Assembly (NCBI GenBank): GCA_031290195.1
Contig: JAITOA010000017.1
Span: 1 to 35,564 of the forward strand
DNA length: 35,564 nt
Origin: Puniceicoccales bacterium
Lineage (GTDB): Bacteria > Verrucomicrobiota > Verrucomicrobiia > Opitutales > JAIRLM01
Reading direction: 5' to 3'
Made by a program: the position numbers and the translations under genes. This document shows positions 7,654 through 16,563 of the stretch, in pieces. Under the pieces are notes generated by a model, which was not told the DNA's origin, did not search any database, and was given only the letters and a program-made list of their open reading frames with translations. Within the stretch, counting starts at the first letter, position 1. Each line of letters begins with the position of its first letter.

Positions 7654-8472
7654 ATGAACATCCTTTTCCGCATCGTCATGAAACCGATTAATTGGGTTTG
7701 CAGTTTTATCTTTGGAATCGTCGCAACGATCATCCTTCTCTTCGCCGCCATCGCATTGACATTCAACGTCTGGATTCCCCACGTAGCCCCCCGCCTGCTG
7801 CGGGGCCACGATGGCTTCGATCTCACCATGGGCCGGTCGGATTCCAATATCTTCGCAATGAATTTTAATTTCTACGATGTCGCCATCGAAAATGGAGATA
7901 AATTCCCAATCCCCAATTTCATCCAGATAGACCGCTTCAGCGTGGACACTCTCCTTTTTTCCCTACTTTCAAAGAAAGTCGTGGTGGAAAATCTCGTCCT
8001 GAACGTGCCCCAGGTGACCTACGTCAAATGCATTGACGGCCGCAATAACCTGACGGAATTCCTAACCCAACTGAGCGGCGGGTCCTCTCCGGAAAGCGAC
8101 GAGCAAACCGTGAAAAAAGAGCGGAAAAAAAAGGAATACTCCTTCAAGCACGTGGAACTTTCCATTGGGAAAGTGGTTTTCATGGATTTTACCGTTCAGC
8201 CAACACGAATGCGGGAAATTATTCTGAACTACTCGTTTGACGCCGATGACATCGATTTGGATGAGCTCCTTAGAAAGATCACCTCCGATTTCAAAGCCCG
8301 CGGGGTGCTCTTTCTCCTTCAGGCCGTATTGGAGCCACTTGGGAAGTTCCCTGGATTTTTCGCAATTGCAAAACCAATTCAGGCGGTTAACGACGTAGCC
8401 GTCGAAGTCCTCGACAAGGGAATCGACACGGGAAGAAATTTACTGAAAAAGGTCAGGGGACAGGGGGAGTAG
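7654..8472 (+). CDS. Membrane-anchored AsmA-like protein
   Basis: This is a 272-residue protein from ATG 7654; the longer upstream reading (from 7606) is polar and unsupported. A single N-terminal membrane segment (about residues 12-40, FIFGIVATIILLFAAIALTF) is followed by a domain expected in the periplasm. The stretch IQIDRFSVDTLLFSLLSKKV, VVENLVLNVPQVTYVK and GRNNLTEFL resembles the repeating pattern of AsmA/DUF748-type proteins, where each beta strand pair describes a bridge-like lipid-contacting groove. A Lys-rich linker (about 150-165) precedes ELSIGKVVFMDFTV, another strand of that pattern. The C-terminus is helical with a basic end. AsmA-like proteins are linked to phospholipid transport and outer-membrane assembly. 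Membership is judged from pattern only. Confidence 0.6.
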   Translation: MNILFRIVMKPINWVCSFIFGIVATIILLFAAIALTFNVWIPHVAPRLLRGHDGFDLTMGRSDSNIFAMNFNFYDVAIENGDKFPIPNFIQIDRFSVDTLLFSLLSKKVVVENLVLNVPQVTYVKCIDGRNNLTEFLTQLSGGSSPESDEQTVKKERKKKEYSFKHVELSIGKVVFMDFTVQPTRMREIILNYSFDADDIDLDELLRKITSDFKARGVLFLLQAVLEPLGKFPGFFAIAKPIQAVNDVAVEVLDKGIDTGRNLLKKVRGQGE

Positions 8473-8660
8473 CGGTACCTTAAAGGTTTTTCAATTTCTT
8501 TTCCTGTCCCTTTGCCATGCCGAGCGAGGTCGACGTTGGGTAGGTGGAATTGAAGCTGATATTCATATTCGAATCTGAGATGATTTTTTTTTGTAAATTA
8601 GCCAATAAATGCTGAAACTTCGCAAGTTTGATATACCCACGGCTGCGCCTGGGAAGATAT

Positions 8661-9176
8661 ATGGAGTTGGCTGTTTTGGATGCTGTTGGTTATGGAAAAT
8701 TATTAGAAAAAGATCGAACGCCCGAAAAAATATTTGCGTTTGTAGTGAGTGAGTATTACGGGATACGAAAGTCCCCAACAGGTTGTGAATTGGAGAATGT
8801 TATTACTACTATCACGCAAAATGTTCCGTCTAGCAGGCGGTTGGAGTGGATAGGATTTTTGTTGTATGCGATGCGCAGTGACGTGGTCAGCGATGCAGAA
8901 GTAAGGGGCATGATAAAGGAGTTGTTTGAAGATGCTAGCCGTGTCGCGAAAAGAAAGGATGATACTAAACAAAAGCAGTGTGAACTTGTGACCGCGCAGG
9001 CGAAAGCTGCGGCGAGAAGCCCGCTTGGTGTTGTTGCTTTAGCGGGAGGTGGAGCTGCCCTTTGTGCAGGGATTGCTAAGGGAGCTGCCATAGGCGGGGT
9101 TTCTGGTGGTCCCATCGGCGCTCTGGTTGGCGGTGGCCTAGGTGGCATAGTTGGTGCGTTAGTTTTTTTACGGTAG
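8661..9176 (+). CDS. Protein with glycine-zipper hydrophobic C-terminus
   Basis: This 171-residue protein of unrecognised family starts at ATG 8661, with GGGAAG four bases upstream. A TTG at 8628 is possible but less likely. Residues 1-115 are helical and charged, with a basic patch (VAKRKDDTKQKQ). The last 50 residues alternate Gly and small hydrophobic residues (GGVSGGPIGALVGGGLGG), ending VGALVFLR. This is a glycine-zipper-like membrane region that could form a hairpin or oligomer. There is no signal peptide. The next gene, one or a few bases downstream, has the same layout, so the two may be a paralogous pair. Membrane-active protein is the only inference offered. Confidence 0.6.
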   Translation: MELAVLDAVGYGKLLEKDRTPEKIFAFVVSEYYGIRKSPTGCELENVITTITQNVPSSRRLEWIGFLLYAMRSDVVSDAEVRGMIKELFEDASRVAKRKDDTKQKQCELVTAQAKAAARSPLGVVALAGGGAALCAGIAKGAAIGGVSGGPIGALVGGGLGGIVGALVFLR

Positions 9177-9177
9177 A

Positions 9178-9750
9178 GTGAAAGGGAGGGTTGAAAATGG
9201 ATACGAATGCAGTTCGAATAGTGGGTGGGGGTCTCAGATATGTAATTGCCGATGCAGTGGGTGGTCGCGAGGTTACGTGCTTCCGACAGATGTTGCTCTA
9301 GCTGCGCGGGACTATGGGCGTGATTTCACGACAAACGGAGACGAGGAGAACGTGGCTAAAATGAAGCTCGTTCTTTTGATGATTCAGTATCCGGAATGCG
9401 ATCTATTTATAAGGAGTATGTTTTGGAAGTTGATTGATGAGGGTAAAAATATTGCAACTGCCAGCAGATTGGTCGTTCTTGAAATGCAGAATAGGCGTAG
9501 TGAAATAATTGTAGCCCGTGAAATCCCACAGCAGCAAAAATTGGACAACCTTACGGAGCAGGTTGCCAGGCTGGAGGCGGAGAATGCTCACTGGGACCGT
9601 GTGAGAAATTGTATCCTTCTTGGTGTTCCGACTGCCGGGTTGGCGGCAATCGGGGGTTGGGCCATGGGGATTGCAGGCGCCGTCGGAGGGGGAGTTGCAG
9701 GTTTTTTTTTGCCATCGTCCTTGCGGCGTTTTTTTGGAGGGGAAGGATAA
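9178..9750 (+). CDS. Protein with coiled coil and glycine-rich hydrophobic C-terminus; probable frameshift
   Basis: The reading frame from GTG 9178 gives 190 residues, but its first 35 or so are Cys/Gly/Ser-rich and look unnatural. A better start is ATG 9197, with GGGAGG (9184-9189) eight bases upstream. It lies in another frame, which reads MDTNAVRIVGGGLRYVIADA and continues VGGREV before TAG at 9299-9301. Shifting back one base near 9263-9290 would join it to the long frame at DVALAARDYGRDF. From there the protein has helices, a heptad stretch (LDNLTEQVARLEAENAHW) and a C-terminal Gly/Ala-rich hydrophobic pair (about 145-175) with a basic end. Its layout mirrors the gene just upstream. An internal start at ATG 9361 is also possible. 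Function unknown; the frameshift could be mutation or assembly error. Confidence 0.5.
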   Translation: MKGRVENGYECSSNSGWGSQICNCRCSGWSRGYVLPTDVALAARDYGRDFTTNGDEENVAKMKLVLLMIQYPECDLFIRSMFWKLIDEGKNIATASRLVVLEMQNRRSEIIVAREIPQQQKLDNLTEQVARLEAENAHWDRVRNCILLGVPTAGLAAIGGWAMGIAGAVGGGVAGFFLPSSLRRFFGGEG

Positions 9751-9981
9751 AAGAGCCAGGTAACGGCAACGCAGTACACGATTGATGTCGTTGTTTCCGG
9801 TTTCTCTTCCAGCGGAAATGGAGGGGGGGGCTATTGTCGGCTGGCTTTCCGCTTGTTGTCTTTTGGAGGCTGTGCGTGTACTCGGTGATGTTTTCTGTCG
9901 ACGGAGGTCCAGTGTGCTGTTTTGTCCCCATCACCGGCGAAGACAGGTTCGCGGTGTCGAATAGTAGAAGAGGAAAGCACG

Positions 9982-11232
9982 ATGGACAATTTACGGTTGG
10001 CGGATCCGGAGATTTTTGCGGCCATTCGAAGGGAGCGGCGCCGGCAGGAAGAACATTTGGAGCTCATTGCTTCGGAAAATTTTGCATCATCCGCAGTTCT
10101 GGAGGCTGCCGGGTCCATTCTCACCAATAAGTACGCGGAGGGTTATCCGGATCGCCGCTACTACGGTGGCTGTGAACATGTGGACGCCGTGGAACGGCTG
10201 GCAATCGGGCGGGCTAGGGAACTCTTCGGTGCGGAGCATGCCAACGTGCAGCCCCATTCAGGCACCCAGGCAAATTTATCCGTCTACGCGGCAGTCCTCC
10301 GGCCGGGAGATAAAATTCTGACCATGTCGCTGATCGAAGGGGGTCATCTCACCCACGGCCATGGTAAAAATCTCAGTGGCATGCTCTATTCCGTTGTCCA
10401 CTACGGGACGGACCCGGAAACGCGCCGCATTGACTACGCTGCCATGGCCCAGCTGGCGGAAAGGGAGCGACCTCGTCTTGTCACCGTCGGCGCATCCGCC
10501 CATCCACGGGAAATTGACTTCCACCGGGTCGCAGAAATTGCCCATGGCTGCGGTGCTCTCGTCCTTGCGGACATCGCCCACATCGCCGGATTGATTGCTG
10601 CCGGCCTCCATCCATCGCCGGTGCCCCACTGCGACTTCGTCACGACGACCACCCATAAAACCCTCCGCGGCCCCAGGGGGGGGCTCATTCTCTGCAAGGA
10701 AAAATTTGCCCGTGCCATCGACTCTGCCGTTTTTCCGGGAAATCAGGGGGGGCCGCTCATGCACATCATTGCCGCCAAGGCTGTTTGTCTCCTAGAGGCC
10801 CTCCAATCATCCTTCGGAGATTACCAGCGGCGGGTTCTCAAAAATGCCCAGGCCTTGGCACGGTCCCTACTGGAATGTGGCATGGAATTGGTTTCCGGAG
10901 GTACGGATAACCACCTGCTTCTCCTGGATTTGCGACGAACTTTTCCAGAAATGACCGGAAAACAAGCCCAAAATTTGCTCGGGAAAGTCAATGTTACTGC
11001 CAATAAAAATACGATCCCCGGCGAACGGCGCAGTCCAGTGGAAACCAGTGGATTGCGCATTGGAACCCCGGCGGTGACCACCCGAGGAATGGGGGAGATG
11101 GAGATGGAACAAATCGGTCGATGGATTAATAAAGTCTTGTCGACGCCGCAGCCGGAAGCTACCCTAGAGGAAGTGCAGGCCGCGGTGGTTGCCATGTGCC
11201 GTCGCTTCCCCCTGCCCTATCCAATGCTATGA
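9982..11232 (+). CDS. glyA: Serine hydroxymethyltransferase
   Basis: GlyA is the PLP enzyme that interconverts serine plus tetrahydrofolate with glycine plus 5,10-methylene-tetrahydrofolate (EC 2.1.2.1), the main source of one-carbon units. It is 416 residues from ATG 9982, supported by AGAGGAAAG just upstream; the frame is open further back to 9922 but unlike the family. Motifs include [60 protein letters not shown] and the cofactor lysine in [27 protein letters not shown] and [14 protein letters not shown] sit near the C-terminus. The gap 9751-9981 upstream shows no recognisable riboswitch. Its stop overlaps the start of the prepilin-like gene (ATGA at 11229-11232). Confidence 0.97.
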   Translation: MDNLRLADPEIFAAIRRERRRQEEHLELIASENFASSAVLEAAGSILTNKYAEGYPDRRYYGGCEHVDAVERLAIGRARELFGAEHANVQPHSGTQANLSVYAAVLRPGDKILTMSLIEGGHLTHGHGKNLSGMLYSVVHYGTDPETRRIDYAAMAQLAERERPRLVTVGASAHPREIDFHRVAEIAHGCGALVLADIAHIAGLIAAGLHPSPVPHCDFVTTTTHKTLRGPRGGLILCKEKFARAIDSAVFPGNQGGPLMHIIAAKAVCLLEALQSSFGDYQRRVLKNAQALARSLLECGMELVSGGTDNHLLLLDLRRTFPEMTGKQAQNLLGKVNVTANKNTIPGERRSPVETSGLRIGTPAVTTRGMGEMEMEQIGRWINKVLSTPQPEATLEEVQAAVVAMCRRFPLPYPML

Positions 11233-11918
11233 AACACAATAGTTCGAAGGGGTTTACCCTCATAGAGGTTTTGGCGGTCATCGCCATCATCGGAATTCTT
11301 GCGACGCTGCTAACGCCGTCCGTTGGCAGCATGCTGTCCCGCGCGCGAAAAACACGCGTTCTGAATAATTTACGACAAATTTCCATCGCCTATACCGCCT
11401 GCGCCAACGATGCCAGGGCCCTTGCACAGATGAAAAATGCCACCATCGTTGCCGAATGGGCCGCGGTGATCGCCAGGGAAACGGGCGTCAATGACCCATC
11501 CCTCTACATCATCCTCGAGGACTATCTAATTGTCTCTGCGGGAATGATTCCAAAAACAATCATTTCTCCTGCCGGCACAATAAACGGGGCCTTTGTCCAA
11601 TTTCCTCTCGGAATCAACGTCATTACTAACATTCCCGAGGACGCCAACCCGGCCACCACGCCGCTGGCCTTTACCCGCGGACTGGCACCGACGGCAAATT
11701 CTTGGTCCGCTCCGGAGGGAAATGATGGCGGCGTCTACGGCGCCGACGGGGGATTTATCGTATTTTTGGACGGCCATGTTTCCTACTACAAGTCCCTCGG
11801 CTTGACCGCAGCGGAGGGTGAACTCGTAAGGTACTCCGACGGGACGCCGACCAATAAAATTTCAGACACCCTTGGAGGGAGCGCGAAAATCCTCACCTGG
11901 CACGGAATTGTCCAGTGA
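11229..11918 (+). CDS. Prepilin-like protein with N-terminal methylation motif
   Basis: This 229-residue protein begins [20 protein letters not shown], a type IV prepilin/pseudopilin signal. The prepilin peptidase would cut after Gly8, leaving methylated Phe, and Glu5 of the mature form is present. A hydrophobic helix spans about residues 9-32, followed by an amphipathic helix ([20 protein letters not shown]). The C-terminal region contains [17 protein letters not shown]. This resembles the late DGHV motif of DUF1559/H-X9-DG pseudopilin-like proteins common in Planctomycetes and Verrucomicrobia. It probably works in a type II secretion or pilus-like apparatus at the inner membrane. The ATG overlaps the glyA stop as ATGA, so translation is coupled to glyA, an unexpected partner. 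No ribosome-binding site of its own is needed. Confidence 0.85.
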   Translation: MKHNSSKGFTLIEVLAVIAIIGILATLLTPSVGSMLSRARKTRVLNNLRQISIAYTACANDARALAQMKNATIVAEWAAVIARETGVNDPSLYIILEDYLIVSAGMIPKTIISPAGTINGAFVQFPLGINVITNIPEDANPATTPLAFTRGLAPTANSWSAPEGNDGGVYGADGGFIVFLDGHVSYYKSLGLTAAEGELVRYSDGTPTNKISDTLGGSAKILTWHGIVQ

Positions 11919-11972
11919 CCGGCTAACCGGCCACGAAACTCTATTCGTCCAGAAGCCGTTTGTAAAATTTCA

Positions 11973-12001
11973 TTGAATCCTATTCACATACGGTTTATTC
12001 T
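11973..12001 (+). promoter_or_regulatory. Putative sigma-70-type promoter of glgC
   Basis: TTGAAT (11973-11978), 17 bases, then TATTCT (11996-12001). Transcription would begin about six to eight bases later, almost at the glgC GTG (12010). This fits the absence of a Shine-Dalgarno sequence there and suggests a leaderless or nearly leaderless mRNA. Prediction from consensus only. Confidence 0.4.
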
Positions 12002-12009
12002 ACGCGACC

Positions 12010-13284
12010 GTGTCGCGACGAAAAGTGCAGTGCGTTATCATGGGAGGAGGCCAGGGCACACGGCTATTCCCACTCACAAAGACGCGCTGTAAACCGGCCG
12101 TCCCCATCGGGGGAAAATATCGACTGGTGGACATCGCCATAAGCAACTGTATCCATTCGGGATTCAACCAAATTTACCTTCTTACGCAATACCACACACG
12201 CTCCCTCCATCGCCACATTCGCGATACCTACAATTTTGACCACTTCGACGGTGGGTTCGTAGAGATCCTTTCCGCCGAACAGGTCTGCGGCCGCGACCAC
12301 ACTTGGTACGAAGGGACGGCCGATGCGGTCCGCAAAAATCTCACCTACCTCAACCTTGACGACGATGATTTGGTGTTAATTTTGGCCGGCGATCACCTCT
12401 ACCGCATGGACTTCGCAAAGATGGTGACCGCCCACCTGGGAAGCGGTGCAAAAATTACAGTTGCGACAAAAATCGTGGCCGCGGCGGCGGCAAAGCAACT
12501 GGGAGTGATGGCCGTCGACGGCAACCTACGCATCCGAAATTTCGTCGAAAAACCCTGCGATCCAGAAATTGTCCGCCGATTCGGTCTTCCGGAAAAAATT
12601 GCCGACCAGAGCCGCCTCAGCGGGACAGCACCCCACTGTCTTGCGTCCATGGGGAATTACATTTTCCAATTCGCTGCTCTCAGAGACGCCTTGTCGGGGA
12701 CGGAAAATGATTTCGGCAAAGAAATTCTTCCCCAAATGCTACGTCGCGACATTCCTCTTTTCGCCTATTTATTCGATGGCTACTGGGAGGACGTCGGCAC
12801 CATTCGCTCCTTTTTTAACGCCAATTTAGCCCTCACCGACATCGTACCGCCCTTTGATTTTTTTGATGCTGACCGACCTATTTTTACGGTTCCGAGGTAC
12901 TTACCCGCATCAAAAATCAATGGCAGTACCATGGAACAGGTCATCATTGCCGAAGGATGCCTCATTGACCGGGCTTTCCTGCGTCGCTGCGTCGTGGGGA
13001 CCTGCTCTGTCATTCGCCATAATTCCCTGCTGGAAAATGTGCTGGTCATGGGAAATGATTTCTTTGAGAAGCGGCACAGCGGCTCCGGCACCGTCCCCGG
13101 CGGCATTGGGAAAAATTGTCATATCCGCAACGCGATCCTCGATAAAAATGTCTGCATCGGTGACCACGTGCGAATTTCTCCGGAGGGGAAGGCAAATGGC
13201 TATGAAAATGACGGATGCATCGTCGTAGATGGCATCGCCTGCGTCCCCATTGGCACCGTTCTCCCAAATGATTTTGTTTTCTGA
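12010..13284 (+). CDS. glgC: Glucose-1-phosphate adenylyltransferase (ADP-glucose pyrophosphorylase)
   Basis: GlgC makes ADP-glucose from glucose-1-phosphate and ATP, the committed step of bacterial glycogen synthesis (EC 2.7.7.27). The 424-residue length is normal. Motifs are VIMGGGQGTRLFPLTKTRCK with PAVPIGGKYRLVDIAISNC, LTQYHTRSLHRHI, WYEGTADAVRKN, VLILAGDHLYRMD, FVEKP, SMGNYIFQF and GYWEDVGTI. A C-terminal left-handed beta-helix (about residues 300-424) follows, with NGSTMEQVIIAEGCLI and similar turns. The N-terminal RLFPLTKTRCKP region carries the basic residues used for allosteric control in this family. GTG at 12010 is the start, as the Rossmann motif begins nine residues later. With glgP downstream it indicates a glycogen reserve. 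Confidence 0.96.
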   Translation: MSRRKVQCVIMGGGQGTRLFPLTKTRCKPAVPIGGKYRLVDIAISNCIHSGFNQIYLLTQYHTRSLHRHIRDTYNFDHFDGGFVEILSAEQVCGRDHTWYEGTADAVRKNLTYLNLDDDDLVLILAGDHLYRMDFAKMVTAHLGSGAKITVATKIVAAAAAKQLGVMAVDGNLRIRNFVEKPCDPEIVRRFGLPEKIADQSRLSGTAPHCLASMGNYIFQFAALRDALSGTENDFGKEILPQMLRRDIPLFAYLFDGYWEDVGTIRSFFNANLALTDIVPPFDFFDADRPIFTVPRYLPASKINGSTMEQVIIAEGCLIDRAFLRRCVVGTCSVIRHNSLLENVLVMGNDFFEKRHSGSGTVPGGIGKNCHIRNAILDKNVCIGDHVRISPEGKANGYENDGCIVVDGIACVPIGTVLPNDFVF

Positions 13285-13418
13285 GTACCCATGCGGTCTC
13301 TAAAACCCAAATGAACGGACGTAAGATTGTGCAGCGGAAAGTCCTATCCCGCGTCAAACCCGTCGGATCTTCCGATGGGAATTGCAAATTGAGGAAAATT
13401 TTCTAGAAATTCCATCGA

Positions 13419-13967
13419 ATGGGACCGATGCAGTGGAAAAATTGTGCTCATTCTGGAGCCAGGGGGCCCTTTGACGGGATTTTTTTAGCCTGCGGTACCT
13501 GTGCCTATTCCGGTTTTTTGGGCCCAGCTCCGGGAACAATCGGCGCCGCCATTGGCACCCTGCTCTACCCATTCACCTTCCGCGGTATGGGCGTGGGAAA
13601 ATTTTTCCTTTTTTACTTCTTCTTTGTTGTCATTTCTCTGTGGATTTGCGGGCGCTGCGAACGCATTTTGGACACAGAAGACCCGGCTGCTGTCAACTTG
13701 GATGAATGTGTGGCAATGCCTCTCTGCCTTTGGCCGGCGGAGTATTTATTTGGGTTACGGGTTCTATCTCCGTGGATTCTTCTTCCCGTTGGATTTCTTT
13801 TTTTCCGATTTTTTGATATTTATAAGCCCTTTTTTATTAATTCGTTGCAACGGTTACCCGGCGGATGGGGCATCGTTCTGGATGACCTAGCCGCCGCCGC
13901 CATTGGCTGCGTTTGCCTAATCATCGGAATCGGCATTTGGACCTTCTGGATTACCGGCAACCACTAG
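13419..13967 (+). CDS. pgpA: Phosphatidylglycerophosphatase A
   Basis: PgpA removes phosphate from phosphatidylglycerol phosphate to give phosphatidylglycerol (EC 3.1.3.27) at the inner membrane. The 182-residue protein has the family pattern: SGFLGPAPGTIGAAIG (about 31-46), membrane segments, NLDECVAMPLCLWP (the DExVG active-site motif, here DECVA), FFRFFDIYKPFFI and GGWGIVLDDLAAAAIGC with its acidic pair. Three or four hydrophobic segments are visible. The N-terminal 20 residues (MGPMQWKNCAHSG) are variable; ATG 13428 is an alternative start. The Gly-to-Ala change in the DExVG motif is unusual but mild. The gap before it (13285-13418) shows no gene. Confidence 0.9.
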   Translation: MGPMQWKNCAHSGARGPFDGIFLACGTCAYSGFLGPAPGTIGAAIGTLLYPFTFRGMGVGKFFLFYFFFVVISLWICGRCERILDTEDPAAVNLDECVAMPLCLWPAEYLFGLRVLSPWILLPVGFLFFRFFDIYKPFFINSLQRLPGGWGIVLDDLAAAAIGCVCLIIGIGIWTFWITGNH

Positions 13968-14022
13968 ATTGCCTATCTATTTTCACTAAAATGTCGTTCC
14001 CCAATGGTCTACCCTTAAATGT

Positions 14023-16527
14023 CTAGGGATGCAACACCGGTTCCAATTTCCAAATACTTTTGGCGTACTCGGTGATGGTTCTGTCACTGGAAAATTTCCC
14101 CATGCGGGCCACATTGAGGATGGCCATGGAATACCAAAGTTCTGCGTTGAGGAAGTACTCGGAGACGAGGTCCTGGGCGGTTATATAGGGCCTGTAATCG
14201 GCGAAAAGGAAAAAGCGGTCGCTGCCGTTGAGGAGATTTTCGGCGATACAGCGGACGGGGTTGAAGGAACCGGGAACATCGAAGGTATCGGAAAACATCC
14301 AGTCGATGACTTCCCGCAGTTCTCCATCTTTTTCGTAAAAATCCCTCGCCCTGTAGCCATTTTGCTGCAATTGAGCCAATTGCTCCGCCGTGTGGCCGAA
14401 GATGAAAATATTATCCGGCCCAACCTCTTCAAGAATTTCCACGTTGGCTCCGTCGAGCGTCCCCACGGTGAGAGCGCCGTTGAGTGCTAATTTCATGTTG
14501 CCGGTCCCCGACGCCTCCGTTCCGGCGGTGGATATCTGCTCCGATAGGTCCGCCGCAGGAATTATTCCCATGGCAGACGAAACGTCATAGTTAGGGACAA
14601 AAACCACTTTCATCCGATCGCCAATGCGGGCATCATTATTAACTTTTTCCGCCACCACATTGATGGCATGGATAATATGCTTCGCCATGGCGTAGCCGGG
14701 AGCTGCCTTCCCCCCAAAGAGAAATAGCCGCGATTCACCGTCCTTCTCCGGATGTTCCAACAAACGCCGGTAGCTGCTAAGAATGTGAAGCAACTTCAGA
14801 TGCTGACGTTTATATTCATGAATGCGTTTAATTTGCACGTCGAACATGGCCCGTGGATTGACGGAAATACCGCATTTTTCCCTAATAAAATTGGCTAAAT
14901 CCATTTTGTTTTGGAGCTTTACTCGGGCAAAAGCATCGCGGAATTCCAGATCATTGGCAAGGGGCTCCAAATTGCGCAATTTCCCCAGGTCCGTGATCCA
15001 TTCCGGGCCAATGGTGCGATTGAAGAGCTCCGCCAGGCGCGGATTTGCTGAATTGATCCAGCGGCGGGGAGTAACTCCGTTCGTTTTATTGTTAAACTTT
15101 TTGGGAGTTAGAGCGTGAAAGTTGGGAAATAGCATGCTCTTTACCAATTCCGAATGCATGGCGGCCACGCCGTTGACGGAAAAGCTGCCAATGACGGCCA
15201 AATTTCCCATGCGGACATACCTAACGGGTCCCTCCTCTATGATGGACATTTCGGAGAGTTTTGCCCCATCGCCGGGCCATTTTTTCGCTACTTTATCCAA
15301 AAAGCGGCAATTGATCCCATAGATGATCTCCAGGTGCCGGGGAAGAACCCTCTGGAGTAGGGGAACACTCCACTTTTCCAAGGCTTCCGGCAGTAGCGTG
15401 TGGTTCGTGTAGGCAAAAGTTTTTGTAACAATACCCCAGGCCTCATCCCAGGATAGGTTGGCCTCATCCACTAGAATCCGCTGCAGTTCCACGATGCCAA
15501 TTGTCGGGTGCGTGTCATTGAGTTGGATGCAAACCCGATCGGCAAAGTTGGCCCACGAATTGCCTCCGACAAAGTGACGGCGAATAATGTCCCGGATGGA
15601 GCAACTGACAAAAAAGTATTGCTGAATGAGGCGAAGATTTTTCCCAGCATCGCTCGAATCATTGGGATAGAGCACTTTAGAGATATTTTCACTGCGTGCT
15701 TTTTCCTGGACAGCTTCGAGAAAATTCCCTCGATTGAAATCTTCCAGGTCAAAGTCGCAGGAAGCTCGCGCCTCCCAGAGACGCAGAAAATTCACCGTTT
15801 CCGCCCCATAGCCAACGACGGGAATGTCCCAGGGCACCCCGCGCAGAACTTCTCCTCCGACCCATCGGGATCGTCCGCCACCGGCGCCACATTGGGTCTC
15901 CACGTGACCGTAGATGCGGACAGACTGGACATTTTCCGCCCGAAGAATCTGCCAGGGGTTCCCGTAGGAAAGCCAATTATCTGCCAGTTCCACCTGCTGA
16001 CCGTCGCGAATTTCCTGGCGAAACATGCCGAATTCATAGTGCATGCCGTAGCCCACCGCCGGATAGTTAAGGGTGGCCAAGGAGTCCATGAAGCAGGCGG
16101 CCAACCGACCCAGGCCCCCATTGCCCAGGCCCATGTCCTCTTCCTGCTGTTCCAATTGATCGAAACGAATCTGCAGCTGCTGCAGGGCTTCTTTATTGAG
16201 GTCAAAGAGACCACAATTGTTCAAATTATCCCGCAATAGCCGGCCCATGAGATATTCCATGGAAAAATAATAGATGCGACGGCAGTCACTTTCATGGTGG
16301 GTTTTTTGCGTAGCAATGTACCTCTCCAAAATTTTATCCCGCAGCGCGTAGACATCTGCCTGCCACCAATCTCTCGGCTCCGCGCTGCTCGGTTCCCTGG
16401 CCAACATGCGCTCCAGATGCTTCACTATGCGGTCGCGCATCTGGTCCACTTGCCAGGACATCCTTCCAGCAGCCAGAGGATTGGCGCACTTGGCCGTACG
16501 AATTTCATTTAATTTTTCCGTGTTCAT
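14023..16527 (-). CDS. glgP: Glycogen/starch phosphorylase
   Basis: GlgP phosphorolytically releases glucose-1-phosphate from alpha-1,4-glucan (EC 2.4.1.1), using PLP as an acid-base cofactor. The 834-residue length matches the family. Motifs include RIYYFSMEYLMGRLLRDNL near residue 85, LGNGGLGRLAACFMDSLATL, VGYGMHYEFGMFRQ, VCIQLNDTHPTI, FAYTNHTLLPEALEKW and FNNKTNGVTPRRWI. IKRIHEYKRQHLK and the PLP-lysine site EASGTGNMKLALNGALTVGT follow towards the C-terminus. The start at ATG 16527 has GGGAAAG immediately upstream. It converges with pgpA. A small repeat protein lies 36 bases upstream on the same strand and may share its transcript. The enzyme supplies glucose-1-phosphate, the substrate GlgC consumes in the opposite direction. 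Confidence 0.97.
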   Translation of the reverse strand: MNTEKLNEIRTAKCANPLAAGRMSWQVDQMRDRIVKHLERMLAREPSSAEPRDWWQADVYALRDKILERYIATQKTHHESDCRRIYYFSMEYLMGRLLRDNLNNCGLFDLNKEALQQLQIRFDQLEQQEEDMGLGNGGLGRLAACFMDSLATLNYPAVGYGMHYEFGMFRQEIRDGQQVELADNWLSYGNPWQILRAENVQSVRIYGHVETQCGAGGGRSRWVGGEVLRGVPWDIPVVGYGAETVNFLRLWEARASCDFDLEDFNRGNFLEAVQEKARSENISKVLYPNDSSDAGKNLRLIQQYFFVSCSIRDIIRRHFVGGNSWANFADRVCIQLNDTHPTIGIVELQRILVDEANLSWDEAWGIVTKTFAYTNHTLLPEALEKWSVPLLQRVLPRHLEIIYGINCRFLDKVAKKWPGDGAKLSEMSIIEEGPVRYVRMGNLAVIGSFSVNGVAAMHSELVKSMLFPNFHALTPKKFNNKTNGVTPRRWINSANPRLAELFNRTIGPEWITDLGKLRNLEPLANDLEFRDAFARVKLQNKMDLANFIREKCGISVNPRAMFDVQIKRIHEYKRQHLKLLHILSSYRRLLEHPEKDGESRLFLFGGKAAPGYAMAKHIIHAINVVAEKVNNDARIGDRMKVVFVPNYDVSSAMGIIPAADLSEQISTAGTEASGTGNMKLALNGALTVGTLDGANVEILEEVGPDNIFIFGHTAEQLAQLQQNGYRARDFYEKDGELREVIDWMFSDTFDVPGSFNPVRCIAENLLNGSDRFFLFADYRPYITAQDLVSEYFLNAELWYSMAILNVARMGKFSSDRTITEYAKSIWKLEPVLHP

Positions 16528-16563
16528 ACTTTCCCATCCATTTTCGTTTCACTGCGGGTTATT

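Noticed and set aside
9197-9301. Programmed -1 ribosomal frameshift
   Set aside because: No X-XXY-YYZ heptamer in the correct phase and no clear downstream pseudoknot; a mutation or assembly error is simpler.
9751-9981. Possible glycine riboswitch or leader before glyA
   Set aside because: No conserved riboswitch core or paired aptamer pattern could be found by eye.
10276-10764. 162-codon minus-strand frame
   Set aside because: Antisense to glyA, whose motifs run through the whole region.
15508-16239. 243-codon open frame on the plus strand
   Set aside because: Antisense to the highly conserved glgP coding sequence, with no recognisable domain.
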